Source: Bacillota bacterium
GTDB lineage: Bacteria > Bacillota > Clostridia > Tissierellales > Sedimentibacteraceae
Direction: 5' to 3'
NCBI GenBank assembly: GCA_023453025.1
Contig: JAEXUD010000028.1
Span: 26,140 to 90,139 of the forward strand
Length of the DNA: 64,000 nucleotides
The notes under the pieces were generated by a model, which was given only the letters and a program-made list of their open reading frames with translations, was not told the origin of the DNA and did no database searches. Position numbers and translations under genes: made by a program. Below, one piece after another: positions 27,140-36,011 of the stretch (its first letter is position 1; the number at the start of each line of letters is the position of its first letter).

Positions 27140-28312
27140 TCATTTAAAATTTAATGCTTTTACCCCAATCGTAAAATAAACAAGACCCATAGCCATCAAC
27201 ACTATTGTGGGGATTACTGCTGCATTGAAGCCCATTCCCCCGCTTGCAATGCTTTCTATTCCCTGTATTGCCCACTTTTGAGGGGTAAGCTCTGCCATGA
27301 ACAACAGGACCTTGTTATTCACAATCTCCAACGGCCACATGCAGCCTCCAATCATTGATGTGCTGGTTAATACTATAGGTGCAAGAGAGCTAAGCTGTGC
27401 ATGTGTCTTGATAAATCCCGACAGCATCAACCCAAGAGATGTAACTGCAAATACAAATGCTCCTGAAACCATAAGAACTCCCGGCATACTGTTTCCCCAA
27501 TCTATCTTAAGCAGGATTTTACCGCAAAGTATCAGCACTCCCATTTGCACCGCACCTGTCAGATATGCTACAATCATGCTGCCGCCCAGGATGGATGTCT
27601 TGGATACAGGAGAAATAAGCATTCTTTCCCACGTCTTGTAATGCTTGTCACTTAATATTGTTCCGATTGCAAAAACCATTGTGTACATAGAAAAAAATAT
27701 TGCAAATCCAATCATAGAATGTTTCTGACCATCATAGCCCGAATCATTTCCTGTTGTGACATCCATTGAGGTAACTGAAATTGGATTTTTAAATTTCCAA
27801 TAATCCATAACGCTGTCATAGGCAGATATTTTTATTTCTTCTGCATCTGCTTCCAGCTTCACGGAATGTATATAGTCTGCTGTTATATCTGCTGTCTTGA
27901 TACCACCTGACATTTTTAGTGTTATGCTGGATATAAGCTCCTGAAGAGACAATATAACTGTATCATCCTTAAGCTTCATAATTCCCAGGGATACATCTCT
28001 GCCATTTTCTATATCCTCATTAAATCCGTCCCTTATCAATAACCCTACACTTGCTTTGCCTTCTTCTATTTCGACGGAAGCGCTTGACAAATCTGTTGAT
28101 ATAAAATTGAAATCCTTGTTTTCTTTAAGCTCCATAATGATTTTTTCCGAATAATAGCTGTTGTCTTCATCAACTATGAGTATGGTTGGTCTGTATTCAT
28201 TGAAGGAAATGCCAAAGATTGCAGTGAAGCCAAGAGCCATGGCAGTCATTAACACAAAAACCATCACATCATCTCTAAGCCTTAACAATCTTAACTTTAT
28301 TATGCTTAACAT
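27140..28312 (-). CDS. ABC-2 permease, second subunit of exporter (LnrN-like)
   Basis: The 390-residue permease has the ABC-2 layout. There is one N-terminal membrane helix (MVFVLMTAMALGFTAIFGI), a large extracellular domain (about 35-195), and then five C-terminal helices (about 200-385) ending in FTIGVKALNFK. It overlaps the other permease gene by 38 bases. GGGAGGG lies just upstream within that gene. It probably forms a heterodimer with that permease, powered by the ATPase encoded upstream. It is the last gene of the operon. Confidence 0.9.
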   Translation of the reverse strand: MLSIIKLRLLRLRDDVMVFVLMTAMALGFTAIFGISFNEYRPTILIVDEDNSYYSEKIIMELKENKDFNFISTDLSSASVEIEEGKASVGLLIRDGFNEDIENGRDVSLGIMKLKDDTVILSLQELISSITLKMSGGIKTADITADYIHSVKLEADAEEIKISAYDSVMDYWKFKNPISVTSMDVTTGNDSGYDGQKHSMIGFAIFFSMYTMVFAIGTILSDKHYKTWERMLISPVSKTSILGGSMIVAYLTGAVQMGVLILCGKILLKIDWGNSMPGVLMVSGAFVFAVTSLGLMLSGFIKTHAQLSSLAPIVLTSTSMIGGCMWPLEIVNNKVLLFMAELTPQKWAIQGIESIASGGMGFNAAVIPTIVLMAMGLVYFTIGVKALNFK

Positions 28313-29660
28313 TTGTCTTTCCCTCCCCTTTTTTAAGAACTATTACTGCTGATATTGTAAATAATGCACCTGCTATTGCCAGAATCACAATATAATTTAA
28401 TACATCCATTGCATTGCTTCCTGTTATTACTTTAAGATAAGCTCTCAATGCAACACCGTTAAGTGATACAAAACTAAATTTCTGCATGTATTTAGGCATT
28501 ATATCTATCGGGAAAAAACTGCCACCCAAAACAGCCATCCCCTGAATAATTATGGTTTCAAATATATTTGCCATTTTATAATTGCCTGACACATAGGTTA
28601 AAGCTCCTACAAAGGAACCCAGACCGGCTATAGCAAATGCCGCTGCAAGACTAATCAATGAAACCGACATATAGTCTCCCCACTGCACCTTCAATGCAAA
28701 ATGGGTAAATGTAATCATTACCGATATCTGAAAAACAGCGATAATAAATACAGCTATAAGCTTCCCTGACAGAATCTCCAGCTTGGAGGTTCCTGCAACA
28801 GACATCCTTTGATATGTCAGATTATCCTTTTCCTCCAAAAGCATCCTGCCTCCCTGACCTGCAGCAAACAATATAAACATAGTCATCATGGCAACTGCAT
28901 AATAATCAGCGCTGCTGACAGGCTTTTTGCCCTCCAGTACAACATTATCCATATTTATTTTTATAGATTCCATTGTATCGCTCATACCTTCCATTAATTC
29001 ATCCATGTTTTTGAATCCATCATCACCTATGTCATTGACCATAGCAGTTTCAATTATTATATTTTTCCCGATGATAATTGATGACATCGAATTGGTGTAG
29101 GCTTCAATAACTGACTTAACTATTTTGCCGTCTATATTTCTGTCAGGATGCGTCAATATCTGAATATCTATTTTATTTCTGAAGGTTGTCAGCATATTTA
29201 TTTTCATATCATATATGAATTTCTCCGGGAGAATAACTACTGCCGAGACTTCCTGCCTGCTCAAAAGCTCCAATGCAGCAGCTTCGTCTTCGGTTCTGTA
29301 GCTTATAAATTCCGATACATCTTCACTGTCAAGAAATTCCTCAAAAAATATTTCTTCAGGGTCAATTTCGCCGCTTGAATCTGTTAAATCCTTTAAGACG
29401 TCCTCTCCCATTGCTTTTGAAATAAAATTGCTGTTTAAATTAGATACAAACATTTCAGAATCTTTCTTTTCATCATATTGCTTTACTACAGCAATTTTAA
29501 CCTGTTCAACCTTCATGCCTTCACCGACGACAAATAAACCCTTCAATGCCATGCTCAATATGCTTGTAAGAATTACGGGCATCAATATCATTATTGCCAG
29601 TGCTTTTTTATCGCTTATCAGGATTTTCAAATCCTTAATTATAATACTTACTATCTTCAT
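28275..29660 (-). CDS. ABC-2 permease, first subunit of exporter (LnrM-like)
   Basis: The 461-residue ABC-2 permease has an N-terminal helix at about 17-40, an extracellular domain to about 255, and a bundle of C-terminal helices (AVAMMTMFILFAAGQGG, LIAVFIIAVFQISVMI, GMAVLGGSFFPIDIMP). The extracellular part is acidic. It sits 10 bases after the ATPase gene and overlaps the second permease. Two ABC-2 permeases with one ATPase is the layout of LnrLMN and related drug exporters. The substrate is unknown. Confidence 0.9.
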   Translation of the reverse strand: MKIVSIIIKDLKILISDKKALAIMILMPVILTSILSMALKGLFVVGEGMKVEQVKIAVVKQYDEKKDSEMFVSNLNSNFISKAMGEDVLKDLTDSSGEIDPEEIFFEEFLDSEDVSEFISYRTEDEAAALELLSRQEVSAVVILPEKFIYDMKINMLTTFRNKIDIQILTHPDRNIDGKIVKSVIEAYTNSMSSIIIGKNIIIETAMVNDIGDDGFKNMDELMEGMSDTMESIKINMDNVVLEGKKPVSSADYYAVAMMTMFILFAAGQGGRMLLEEKDNLTYQRMSVAGTSKLEILSGKLIAVFIIAVFQISVMITFTHFALKVQWGDYMSVSLISLAAAFAIAGLGSFVGALTYVSGNYKMANIFETIIIQGMAVLGGSFFPIDIMPKYMQKFSFVSLNGVALRAYLKVITGSNAMDVLNYIVILAIAGALFTISAVIVLKKGEGKTNVKHNKVKIVKA

Positions 29661-29670
29661 AATCTGCCCC

Positions 29671-30600
29671 TTAGTCTCTTAAAGCCTTGCCTGTTAAATG
29701 TAGGAAGACCGTTTCAAGGTTTGGCTTCTTGACATCTATTGACTCAATAAGCCAATTGTTTGAGGTTACCTTGGAGATAATTTCAGCCAATAAAACATCA
29801 GCATTATTTCCGAACAAGGCAATCATATCTCCGTCAATTTTTGCTTCAAAGACACCATCAATTTCTTTTAAAATTTCAATTACAAAATCATCAATTTGAT
29901 TTAATTTTATATTAATTTGAGTTTTTTCCTTAACCAGTTCAACCAGCTCATGCTTTGTTCCGGAGGCTATTATTTTTCCTTCATCCATAATGCAGATTTC
30001 ATTGCAAAGATATTCAACCTCCTCCATGTAGTGAGATGTATATATTATTGTAATGCCCTGCTTGTTAAGTTCCAATACTGTATCAAGGATGTGGTTTCTT
30101 GATTGAGGGTCAATTCCAACGGTGGGCTCATCCATAATCAGTATCTTAGGTACATGCAAAAGGGCAGCACCAATATTTAACCTTCTCTTCATACCTCCTG
30201 AATACTTTTCAACCTTGTCCTTAAGCCTTCCGTTTAATCCGATAATATCTGAAACCTCATTCACTCTCTTTTTCAGCTCAGAACCTTTCAACCCATAAAT
30301 ATTTCCCCAAAATGATAAATTTTCATATCCTGTTAGTGTTGGGTAGAGCGCAATGTCCTGAGGAACTACTCCTAATTTTTGTTGTATTGATTTTGGGTCC
30401 TTTAAAACACTTTTTCCTTCAAACAGTACCTCTCCGCTTGTGGGCTGTATCAAAGTGGATATGACAGATATAGTTGTTGACTTTCCGGCTCCGTTTGGTC
30501 CCAGAAGTCCGAAAATCTGACCTTTTTTTACATCAAAGCTTATTCCGTCTACTGCCTTCACATTGCCAAATTTCTTATATAAATTTTCTACCTTAAGCAT
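29671..30600 (-). CDS. ABC transporter ATPase (LnrL-like)
   Basis: This is the nucleotide-binding subunit of an ABC-2 exporter. The 309 residues have Walker A GPNGAGKST (34-42), signature YSGGMKRRL, Walker B ILIMDEPTVGID and the switch His in YTSHYMEE. A C-terminal extension (about 220-309) is of the drug-resistance ATPase type. It lies nine bases after a lipoprotein gene and ten before the first permease gene. Confidence 0.93.
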   Translation of the reverse strand: MLKVENLYKKFGNVKAVDGISFDVKKGQIFGLLGPNGAGKSTTISVISTLIQPTSGEVLFEGKSVLKDPKSIQQKLGVVPQDIALYPTLTGYENLSFWGNIYGLKGSELKKRVNEVSDIIGLNGRLKDKVEKYSGGMKRRLNIGAALLHVPKILIMDEPTVGIDPQSRNHILDTVLELNKQGITIIYTSHYMEEVEYLCNEICIMDEGKIIASGTKHELVELVKEKTQINIKLNQIDDFVIEILKEIDGVFEAKIDGDMIALFGNNADVLLAEIISKVTSNNWLIESIDVKKPNLETVFLHLTGKALRD

Positions 30601-30609
30601 ACTCCACCT

Positions 30610-31593
30610 CTAATTTTTATTTTTAAATAAATCTTCCATTACATCCGGCATTTCTTCCATTTCATCTGTGTGCAATGTATTTTTTTCTGTCAGTTCAGGA
30701 AAATCAAAGCTTTGATCCTTATTTATATCCCATATTTTTATATCAAAATTGTAATCTATACCTGTTAACATCAGTCCATCATCAGCAACTGCAGTTGATA
30801 TCTCAATATTTTCATTTACAATATAACCGTCAATATCAACCAATGCAGTATATTTGAAGTTTTTAATGTCATAATCATCTATATTGTCTTTAATATATTC
30901 AATAGTTTCATCAAATGACCTTATATATTCATTGGCGTTTTCTATATATTCATCATAAAATTTTCTTAAACATTCATCCTTAGAAGCTATTTCGATACTT
31001 TCCAAAGCCAGTGTCTTGATTTGCTCATTGCTTAATGTGATTGTATACTCAGTAGTTTTCACTTCACCATCAGGAGTGGTAAGTATTATGTCCTCACCTT
31101 TAAAAACATCTTCTTCCTTCATTAAGCCAATCCATTTTTCATTTATTGCTTTTAAGGATTCTTCTGACATGATTTCTTTATTATAATTATCTTTGCTTGA
31201 TTTAACTTTATTCATTTCATCCAATCTTATATATTTCCCTACAACAGGAAGCTTAATGAACATTTCCTTACCATTCATATACATATCAAAATCAAAGCCA
31301 AGTCCGCCAAGGCTGATGTAGTTTCTGTAAATTCCCTTTTCTGCTTCCTTATCATAAACAGCACTGAAGCTGCCGGCCATATTCTTGAAATAGTTTAAAT
31401 TTTTGATTTCCTCTGCTGTCATGCCTTCAGTTTCAAAGTTCATCACAAGGGAAAATTCTCCTGACATTTGACCACTTGTCTTTTGTTCTGTTTTTTCTGA
31501 AGCCTTTTTATATTCCGCCAGATTATCTGTATTACAAGCAGCAAGTGACAGCACGAGTACAACTGTCAGCAATATGGCTATTACTTTTTTCAT
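30610..31593 (-). CDS. Lipoprotein of unknown function in the ABC exporter operon
   Basis: The 327-residue protein has a lipoprotein signal peptide with lipobox LAAC (Cys at about 20). The mature part is acidic and Lys-rich, with alternating beta segments as in LppX/LolA-like or DUF6612-type lipoproteins; I cannot place it firmly. AAGGAGG precedes ATG 31593. It is the first gene after the response regulator (148-base gap) and sits just before the exporter ATPase, so it may capture the exporter's substrate or sense it at the cell surface. That role is inference. Confidence 0.75.
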   Translation of the reverse strand: MKKVIAILLTVVLVLSLAACNTDNLAEYKKASEKTEQKTSGQMSGEFSLVMNFETEGMTAEEIKNLNYFKNMAGSFSAVYDKEAEKGIYRNYISLGGLGFDFDMYMNGKEMFIKLPVVGKYIRLDEMNKVKSSKDNYNKEIMSEESLKAINEKWIGLMKEEDVFKGEDIILTTPDGEVKTTEYTITLSNEQIKTLALESIEIASKDECLRKFYDEYIENANEYIRSFDETIEYIKDNIDDYDIKNFKYTALVDIDGYIVNENIEISTAVADDGLMLTGIDYNFDIKIWDINKDQSFDFPELTEKNTLHTDEMEEMPDVMEDLFKNKN

Positions 31594-31741
31594 CTTACTC
31601 CTCCTTGAAGCGGTAACCTTCCGCCTTCTTCTTTCTATGATACCATTTTATTAGTTTAAAATATTAATTTATAGTATCTGGAATCACATATTGAGAAATT
31701 TGGATGTGACTTTTGGCATAATAATTAGAACGATCGAGGTT

Positions 31742-32389
31742 TTATAGGTCATTTTTAATTGTAAACACTGCAAGCTGAGTTCTGTCTCTTAAATCCAGTT
31801 TAATTAATACTCTGGTGATATGGTTTTTTACGGTTCCTTGACTTAAAAATAATTCACCGGCTATTTCCTTGTTGTTTTTTCCTTCAGCGATTAAATGACA
31901 AATTTCTATTTCTCTTTCTGTTAACAATTCCACCCTTGGGTCAATGTTTTTATCCACAGCATCCTTAGCCAGCTGTGAAAACTTATCAATAACCTTAACG
32001 GCAACATCTGATTGAATAAGTGCTCCGCCATTATAAACAGTCCGTACAGCCTTTGCTATTTCAGAAGGGGATGTGTCCTTCAACAAATATCCTGACGCAC
32101 CGTTTTTCAGTGCATCATATATGTATTGGTCATCATTGAACGTTGTAAGCACTATTACCTTAACTTCGGGAAAGTCCCTCTTTATCATAGAGGTTGCCTC
32201 AACCCCGCTTACTTCGGGCATTTGTATATCCATCAGAACAATATCTGGTTTTTTCCATTTACAGGCTTCATATGCCTTCTTGCCGTTATTGGCTGTTCCG
32301 CATATTTCTATGTCTTCCTCCATACCCAATATCAGTTTAAGACCTTCAACCAGTATGTCCTGGTCATCCGCCAATAATACTTTAATCAT
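31742..32389 (-). CDS. NarL/FixJ response regulator (LnrK-like)
   Basis: The 215-residue regulator has a receiver domain (LLADDQD, phospho-acceptor Asp in VLMDIQMP, Lys in YLLKDTSP) and a C-terminal LuxR-type helix-turn-helix (LTEREIEICHLIAEGKNNKEIA). Its start overlaps the kinase stop by eight bases (ATGATTAA), with GGAGGG upstream, so the two are coupled. It probably activates the exporter operon downstream. Confidence 0.93.
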   Translation of the reverse strand: MIKVLLADDQDILVEGLKLILGMEEDIEICGTANNGKKAYEACKWKKPDIVLMDIQMPEVSGVEATSMIKRDFPEVKVIVLTTFNDDQYIYDALKNGASGYLLKDTSPSEIAKAVRTVYNGGALIQSDVAVKVIDKFSQLAKDAVDKNIDPRVELLTEREIEICHLIAEGKNNKEIAGELFLSQGTVKNHITRVLIKLDLRDRTQLAVFTIKNDL

Positions 32390-33548
32390 TTCTTCCCTCC
32401 AACAGATAAATAATACCGGTTATTTCAAATCCATTGTCTGATTTGAATTCTACATTGCCGTTAAAGGCTTTGACCCTTTCCCGTATACCCTTTATTCCAA
32501 ATCCCTCTACTAATTTTTTTGCTCCTTTTCCATTGTCTTTTATTGAAAATTTAACAGAGCTGTCTGTATAATCTAAGTCAACCCAGATATTTGCAGCATT
32601 GCCGTGCCTTACTGCATTGGTCAGACCCTCCTGCAATATGTAATACATAGATTCATCTGCTTTAGATTTATTAATTAATTTACCGTGTATGTTCAATTTA
32701 ATTTCTGTTCCTGTTTTTTCTGAAAATTCTTCAGCCAATACCTTTAATGCCTTTTCGGATGTAAGAGATGTCTTAGCTCCTCTCAACGTTTCAACAACTT
32801 CTCTTATACCGGATAGGCTGTCCTTGGCAGTCTTGATTGAATTAGCAAGCAGCTCCTGTGATTTGGGAAAATCTGATTTGATAAAGTGCTCTGCCATTTG
32901 CAGCTGCATTATGAGTGCTGTCATATTGTGCCCCAAGCTGTCATGAATATCTCTCGCTATTCTGTTCCGTTCTTCAACAACTGAAAGACGTCTTACCTCA
33001 TCAGTGTATTCCTTTAATTGTTTATGAGCATATAACAGTTCTTTATACAAGATATCCTTTTTTTCTTTTTCCAGTTTATTGTGCTGTGCAAAAATTGCTA
33101 CAATTAATATAAGTATGTTAATCAGCAGGAAAAATACCATTTGAGAAATATTTGAAAGGTTAAATTTATAGTAGACAAGATATGCGAATTTAATCATTGA
33201 AACAATAATAGTGATAATTCCAATTATTGCTCCATTTTTTATTTCCAACGATATGGATGATTCAAAAAGTATAATTATATAAAATGAGTGCAGAAAATAA
33301 TTTATTAATAATCTTGAATTGAATTCTAACAGATATATGAGTACTAAATCAATAATAAATAATGAACAGTATAATTTTCTTTCTTTTTCAACAAAATATT
33401 TGACAATATTGTTCACCATAAGAAGCAAAAATACAGCAATAAGAACCAGAAGCCTTTGCTTCTGAGCATTTTCAAAATAAAGAGCAGCAATAAACAAACT
33501 TGTAAGTATAAATATTTTAAAAAAATAAAACAATTTATTTTTTTCCAT
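32382..33548 (-). CDS. Membrane histidine kinase, HisKA_3 type (LnrJ-like)
   Basis: The 388-residue kinase has five or six membrane helices over residues 8-155 and no extracellular domain, as in DesK- and LnrJ-type kinases. The dimerisation/phosphorylation region IARDIHDSLGHNMTAL follows (His in the H-box), then an HATPase domain (ILQEGLTNAVRHG, IKDNGKGAKKLVEGFGIKGIRERV). ATG 33548 follows GGAGAC; the frame also has a TTG at 33560. It probably detects a membrane-acting compound or lipid stress and signals to the regulator encoded next. Confidence 0.9.
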   Translation of the reverse strand: MEKNKLFYFFKIFILTSLFIAALYFENAQKQRLLVLIAVFLLLMVNNIVKYFVEKERKLYCSLFIIDLVLIYLLEFNSRLLINYFLHSFYIIILFESSISLEIKNGAIIGIITIIVSMIKFAYLVYYKFNLSNISQMVFFLLINILILIVAIFAQHNKLEKEKKDILYKELLYAHKQLKEYTDEVRRLSVVEERNRIARDIHDSLGHNMTALIMQLQMAEHFIKSDFPKSQELLANSIKTAKDSLSGIREVVETLRGAKTSLTSEKALKVLAEEFSEKTGTEIKLNIHGKLINKSKADESMYYILQEGLTNAVRHGNAANIWVDLDYTDSSVKFSIKDNGKGAKKLVEGFGIKGIRERVKAFNGNVEFKSDNGFEITGIIYLLEGRND

Positions 33549-33584
33549 ACTTGTCTCCAATTAATTCTTTGGAAACATTATATA

Positions 33585-33620
33585 AAAATTAAGGGGAAGG
33601 TACAAGACCCTCCCTTATTT
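33585..33620 (-). terminator. Terminator of the kam operon
   Basis: On the minus strand an imperfect stem (AAGGGAGGGT with ACCTTCCCCTT) directly follows the kamE stop and is followed by TTTTT. Confidence 0.7.
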
Positions 33621-34379
33621 TTATATTAATTTTCTTTCAACAATTTGTTTTACAATAAATGTTGCGACATGGTTAGCAAAACTACCTGTACCGAAGCCTG
33701 CGTCATATCCTAATTCCTGTGCAAGTTCATGTGAAAGTCTAGGTCCACCGCAAACTAAAATAATTTTATCTCTCAAGCCTTCTGCTTCAAGCATTTCCAC
33801 AAGCTGAGTCAGATTGGCTATGTGGACATCTTTTTGAGTTACTACTTGAGAAACAAGTATTGCATCAGCCTTTACTTCAATTGCTTTGGCAATCAGCTCT
33901 TCATTTGGAACCTGGCTTCCCATGTTGATTGCCTCAATTCCCTTGTATCTTTCAAGACCATAATTCCCGTCAAAGCCCTTCATGTTCATTATGGCATCTA
34001 TACCGACCGTGTGAGCATCGGTTCCGGTGCAGGCTCCTACTATAACAACATCTCTTTTGATATTTTCCTTAATATAATCCTGGACTTCATATCTGTCCAT
34101 GAACTCCATGTCAACCTTTGGAACCTCAATGTTAGTAAAGTCAACAGTATGAGTACATTTTCCGTACATTACAAAATAAGTATATCCAATACCTAAGTCC
34201 TTGGAATAAACAACTGCAGGATCATCAAAGCCCATTTTTGAAACTAATTGCTTTGCAGCTTCACCGGCTTCATCACCATAAGGTACAGGCAATGTAAAGC
34301 TCATCTGAACCATCCCATCATTTAATGTATCGCCATATGGTTTGATTTTTGTTAAATCTACCTTTTGAATTCCTTCCAT
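33621..34379 (-). CDS. kamE: Lysine 5,6-aminomutase beta subunit
   Basis: This is the cobalamin-binding subunit of D-lysine (or beta-lysine) 5,6-aminomutase, which moves an amino group using adenosylcobalamin and PLP. The 252 residues contain the B12 motif DAHTVG, with His123 as the axial cobalt ligand. Lys134 lies 11 residues later, the same offset as His133/Lys144 in the Clostridium sticklandii enzyme, and so is the expected PLP Schiff-base lysine. NMGSQVP and the Rossmann-like ILVCGGPRL complete the domain. Its start overlaps the kamD stop (TAATG), giving coupled 1:1 translation. Confidence 0.96.
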   Translation of the reverse strand: MEGIQKVDLTKIKPYGDTLNDGMVQMSFTLPVPYGDEAGEAAKQLVSKMGFDDPAVVYSKDLGIGYTYFVMYGKCTHTVDFTNIEVPKVDMEFMDRYEVQDYIKENIKRDVVIVGACTGTDAHTVGIDAIMNMKGFDGNYGLERYKGIEAINMGSQVPNEELIAKAIEVKADAILVSQVVTQKDVHIANLTQLVEMLEAEGLRDKIILVCGGPRLSHELAQELGYDAGFGTGSFANHVATFIVKQIVERKLI

Positions 34380-35935
34380 TATCTGGCACCTCCTAACATT
34401 AAATCAATAAATGGGTTAAAGTAGCTCTCATGTTTTTCGACAACTCCTGCCAAGCCCTTTCCGCCCGTAAAACCTCTTTTCACCCCGCCGAACTTTCCTT
34501 GCTGAATTGTTTCGAATATACCTTCATTTTCGATATCCTTTAATAAAGCTTCAGCCTTTGCCAATACTTCCTGTGCTCTTTTTTGAATTATGCCGTCTTT
34601 TTTAAATTCTACCTCGTCACCAATATTCTTAGCATTGTTAAAAATGTATTTTGCATTTTCAATAGACAGCATTCTGTCCTGAAGATGAGGTGTATGAATT
34701 GCTTCTGTAGGCATACCTAATAATTGAATTCCTTGATGTGTCCATATAGATATAAAATTAAACAAAGCATCCTGCAAATGCCCTCTGAAAATATTTCCGG
34801 TCATAAACTTTGTAGGAGGCATGTATTTTAATGGTGCGTCAGGGAAAATTTCTCTTGCCATCTGTGCCTGTGCCAATTCCATCAAAAATCCGTTTTCCAG
34901 CGTTGGATTCATTTCAAATGCATGACCAAGACCCATTTGTTCTTCCGGTATTCCTGCTTTTAATGCAAATTGTTCATTTATGAACTGAGAAGCAAGTACC
35001 GTATGCGCTTCTTCAACAGCATCTGCCGTAGTCAGATAATTATCTTCTCCGGTATTAATTATTATACCTGCAAAGCCGTTTATAATTCTTGAAAAATATT
35101 GGTCAACCAATGTTCTTTGCATATTGATGTCTCTGAACAATATTCCGTAAAGTGCATCATTAAGCATAACATCAAGTCTTTCCATAGCACCCATTGCAGC
35201 TATTTCAGGCATACAAAGACCTGAACAGTAATTGCAAAGACGAATGTATCTGCCTACTTCTTCTCCAACCTCATCAAGTGCTTTTCTCATAATTCTGAAA
35301 TTTTCCTGAGTTGCAAAGGTTCCTCCAAAGCCCTCAGTTGTAGGTCCGTATGGTACATAATCCAATAAGCTTTGAGCCGTTGTTCTGATAACTGCAATTA
35401 CATCAGCACCTTGTTTTGCAGCAGCTTGAGCCTGTATAACATCCTCATAAATATTTCCTGTAGCAACAATTACATATAAATATGGTTTTTTGCCCTCTCC
35501 GATAGTATTTAAATACTCATCTCTTTTGTCTCTGTTATTTTTGATTCTTATTACCATTTGCTTTGCAGTTTCATAAACCGCTTCCATTATTTTGCTTTCA
35601 TCAGCAATTGGCAGCTTTGTAATGTCTATTTCTCCTGCACTTACTGCCTCTGCAATTTCCTGAGGGGTCTTGCCTGTGTTTACCATGGCATTTCCAATCC
35701 AGAATGCCGCTCCTCTTGATAACCCGCCGCCTTCTTTTATATTGTCAATCAATACGTTTGGCAATGGTTTGTCTATCTCATCTACACCGTCTACTCCCAT
35801 GAGCCTTGCGACAGTTCTTTCAACTGTAACCGTTGTATTTTTGTCTATGAACTGCTGAGTTTGTTCAGCTATATTTCTTGCAGCCAAACGTGCTCTGTCA
35901 ATTAGCTCCGGACTTAAGTTTAATTTACTTTCCAT
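34379..35935 (-). CDS. kamD: Lysine 5,6-aminomutase alpha subunit
   Basis: The large, TIM-barrel subunit binds PLP and substrate. The 518-residue length is standard and the start reads MESKLNLSPELIDRAR. Typical segments are VTVERTVARLMGVDG, YVPYGPTTEGFGGTFATQ, RYIRLCNYCSGLCMPEIA and PPTKFMTGNIFRGH. ATG 35935 follows AAGGAGG. The longer reading frame to 36034 overlaps the MutS-like gene's end and is not supported. With kamE it converts L-beta-lysine to 3,5-diaminohexanoate, the step before Kdd. Confidence 0.96.
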   Translation of the reverse strand: MESKLNLSPELIDRARLAARNIAEQTQQFIDKNTTVTVERTVARLMGVDGVDEIDKPLPNVLIDNIKEGGGLSRGAAFWIGNAMVNTGKTPQEIAEAVSAGEIDITKLPIADESKIMEAVYETAKQMVIRIKNNRDKRDEYLNTIGEGKKPYLYVIVATGNIYEDVIQAQAAAKQGADVIAVIRTTAQSLLDYVPYGPTTEGFGGTFATQENFRIMRKALDEVGEEVGRYIRLCNYCSGLCMPEIAAMGAMERLDVMLNDALYGILFRDINMQRTLVDQYFSRIINGFAGIIINTGEDNYLTTADAVEEAHTVLASQFINEQFALKAGIPEEQMGLGHAFEMNPTLENGFLMELAQAQMAREIFPDAPLKYMPPTKFMTGNIFRGHLQDALFNFISIWTHQGIQLLGMPTEAIHTPHLQDRMLSIENAKYIFNNAKNIGDEVEFKKDGIIQKRAQEVLAKAEALLKDIENEGIFETIQQGKFGGVKRGFTGGKGLAGVVEKHESYFNPFIDLMLGGAR

Positions 35936-36011
35936 GAATCCTCCTTCTGACGGGGACATTCCTCTCATCCCACAAAGACTTGCCCTGTGAAAAAGAGGTG
36001 TCACCCTTTTT

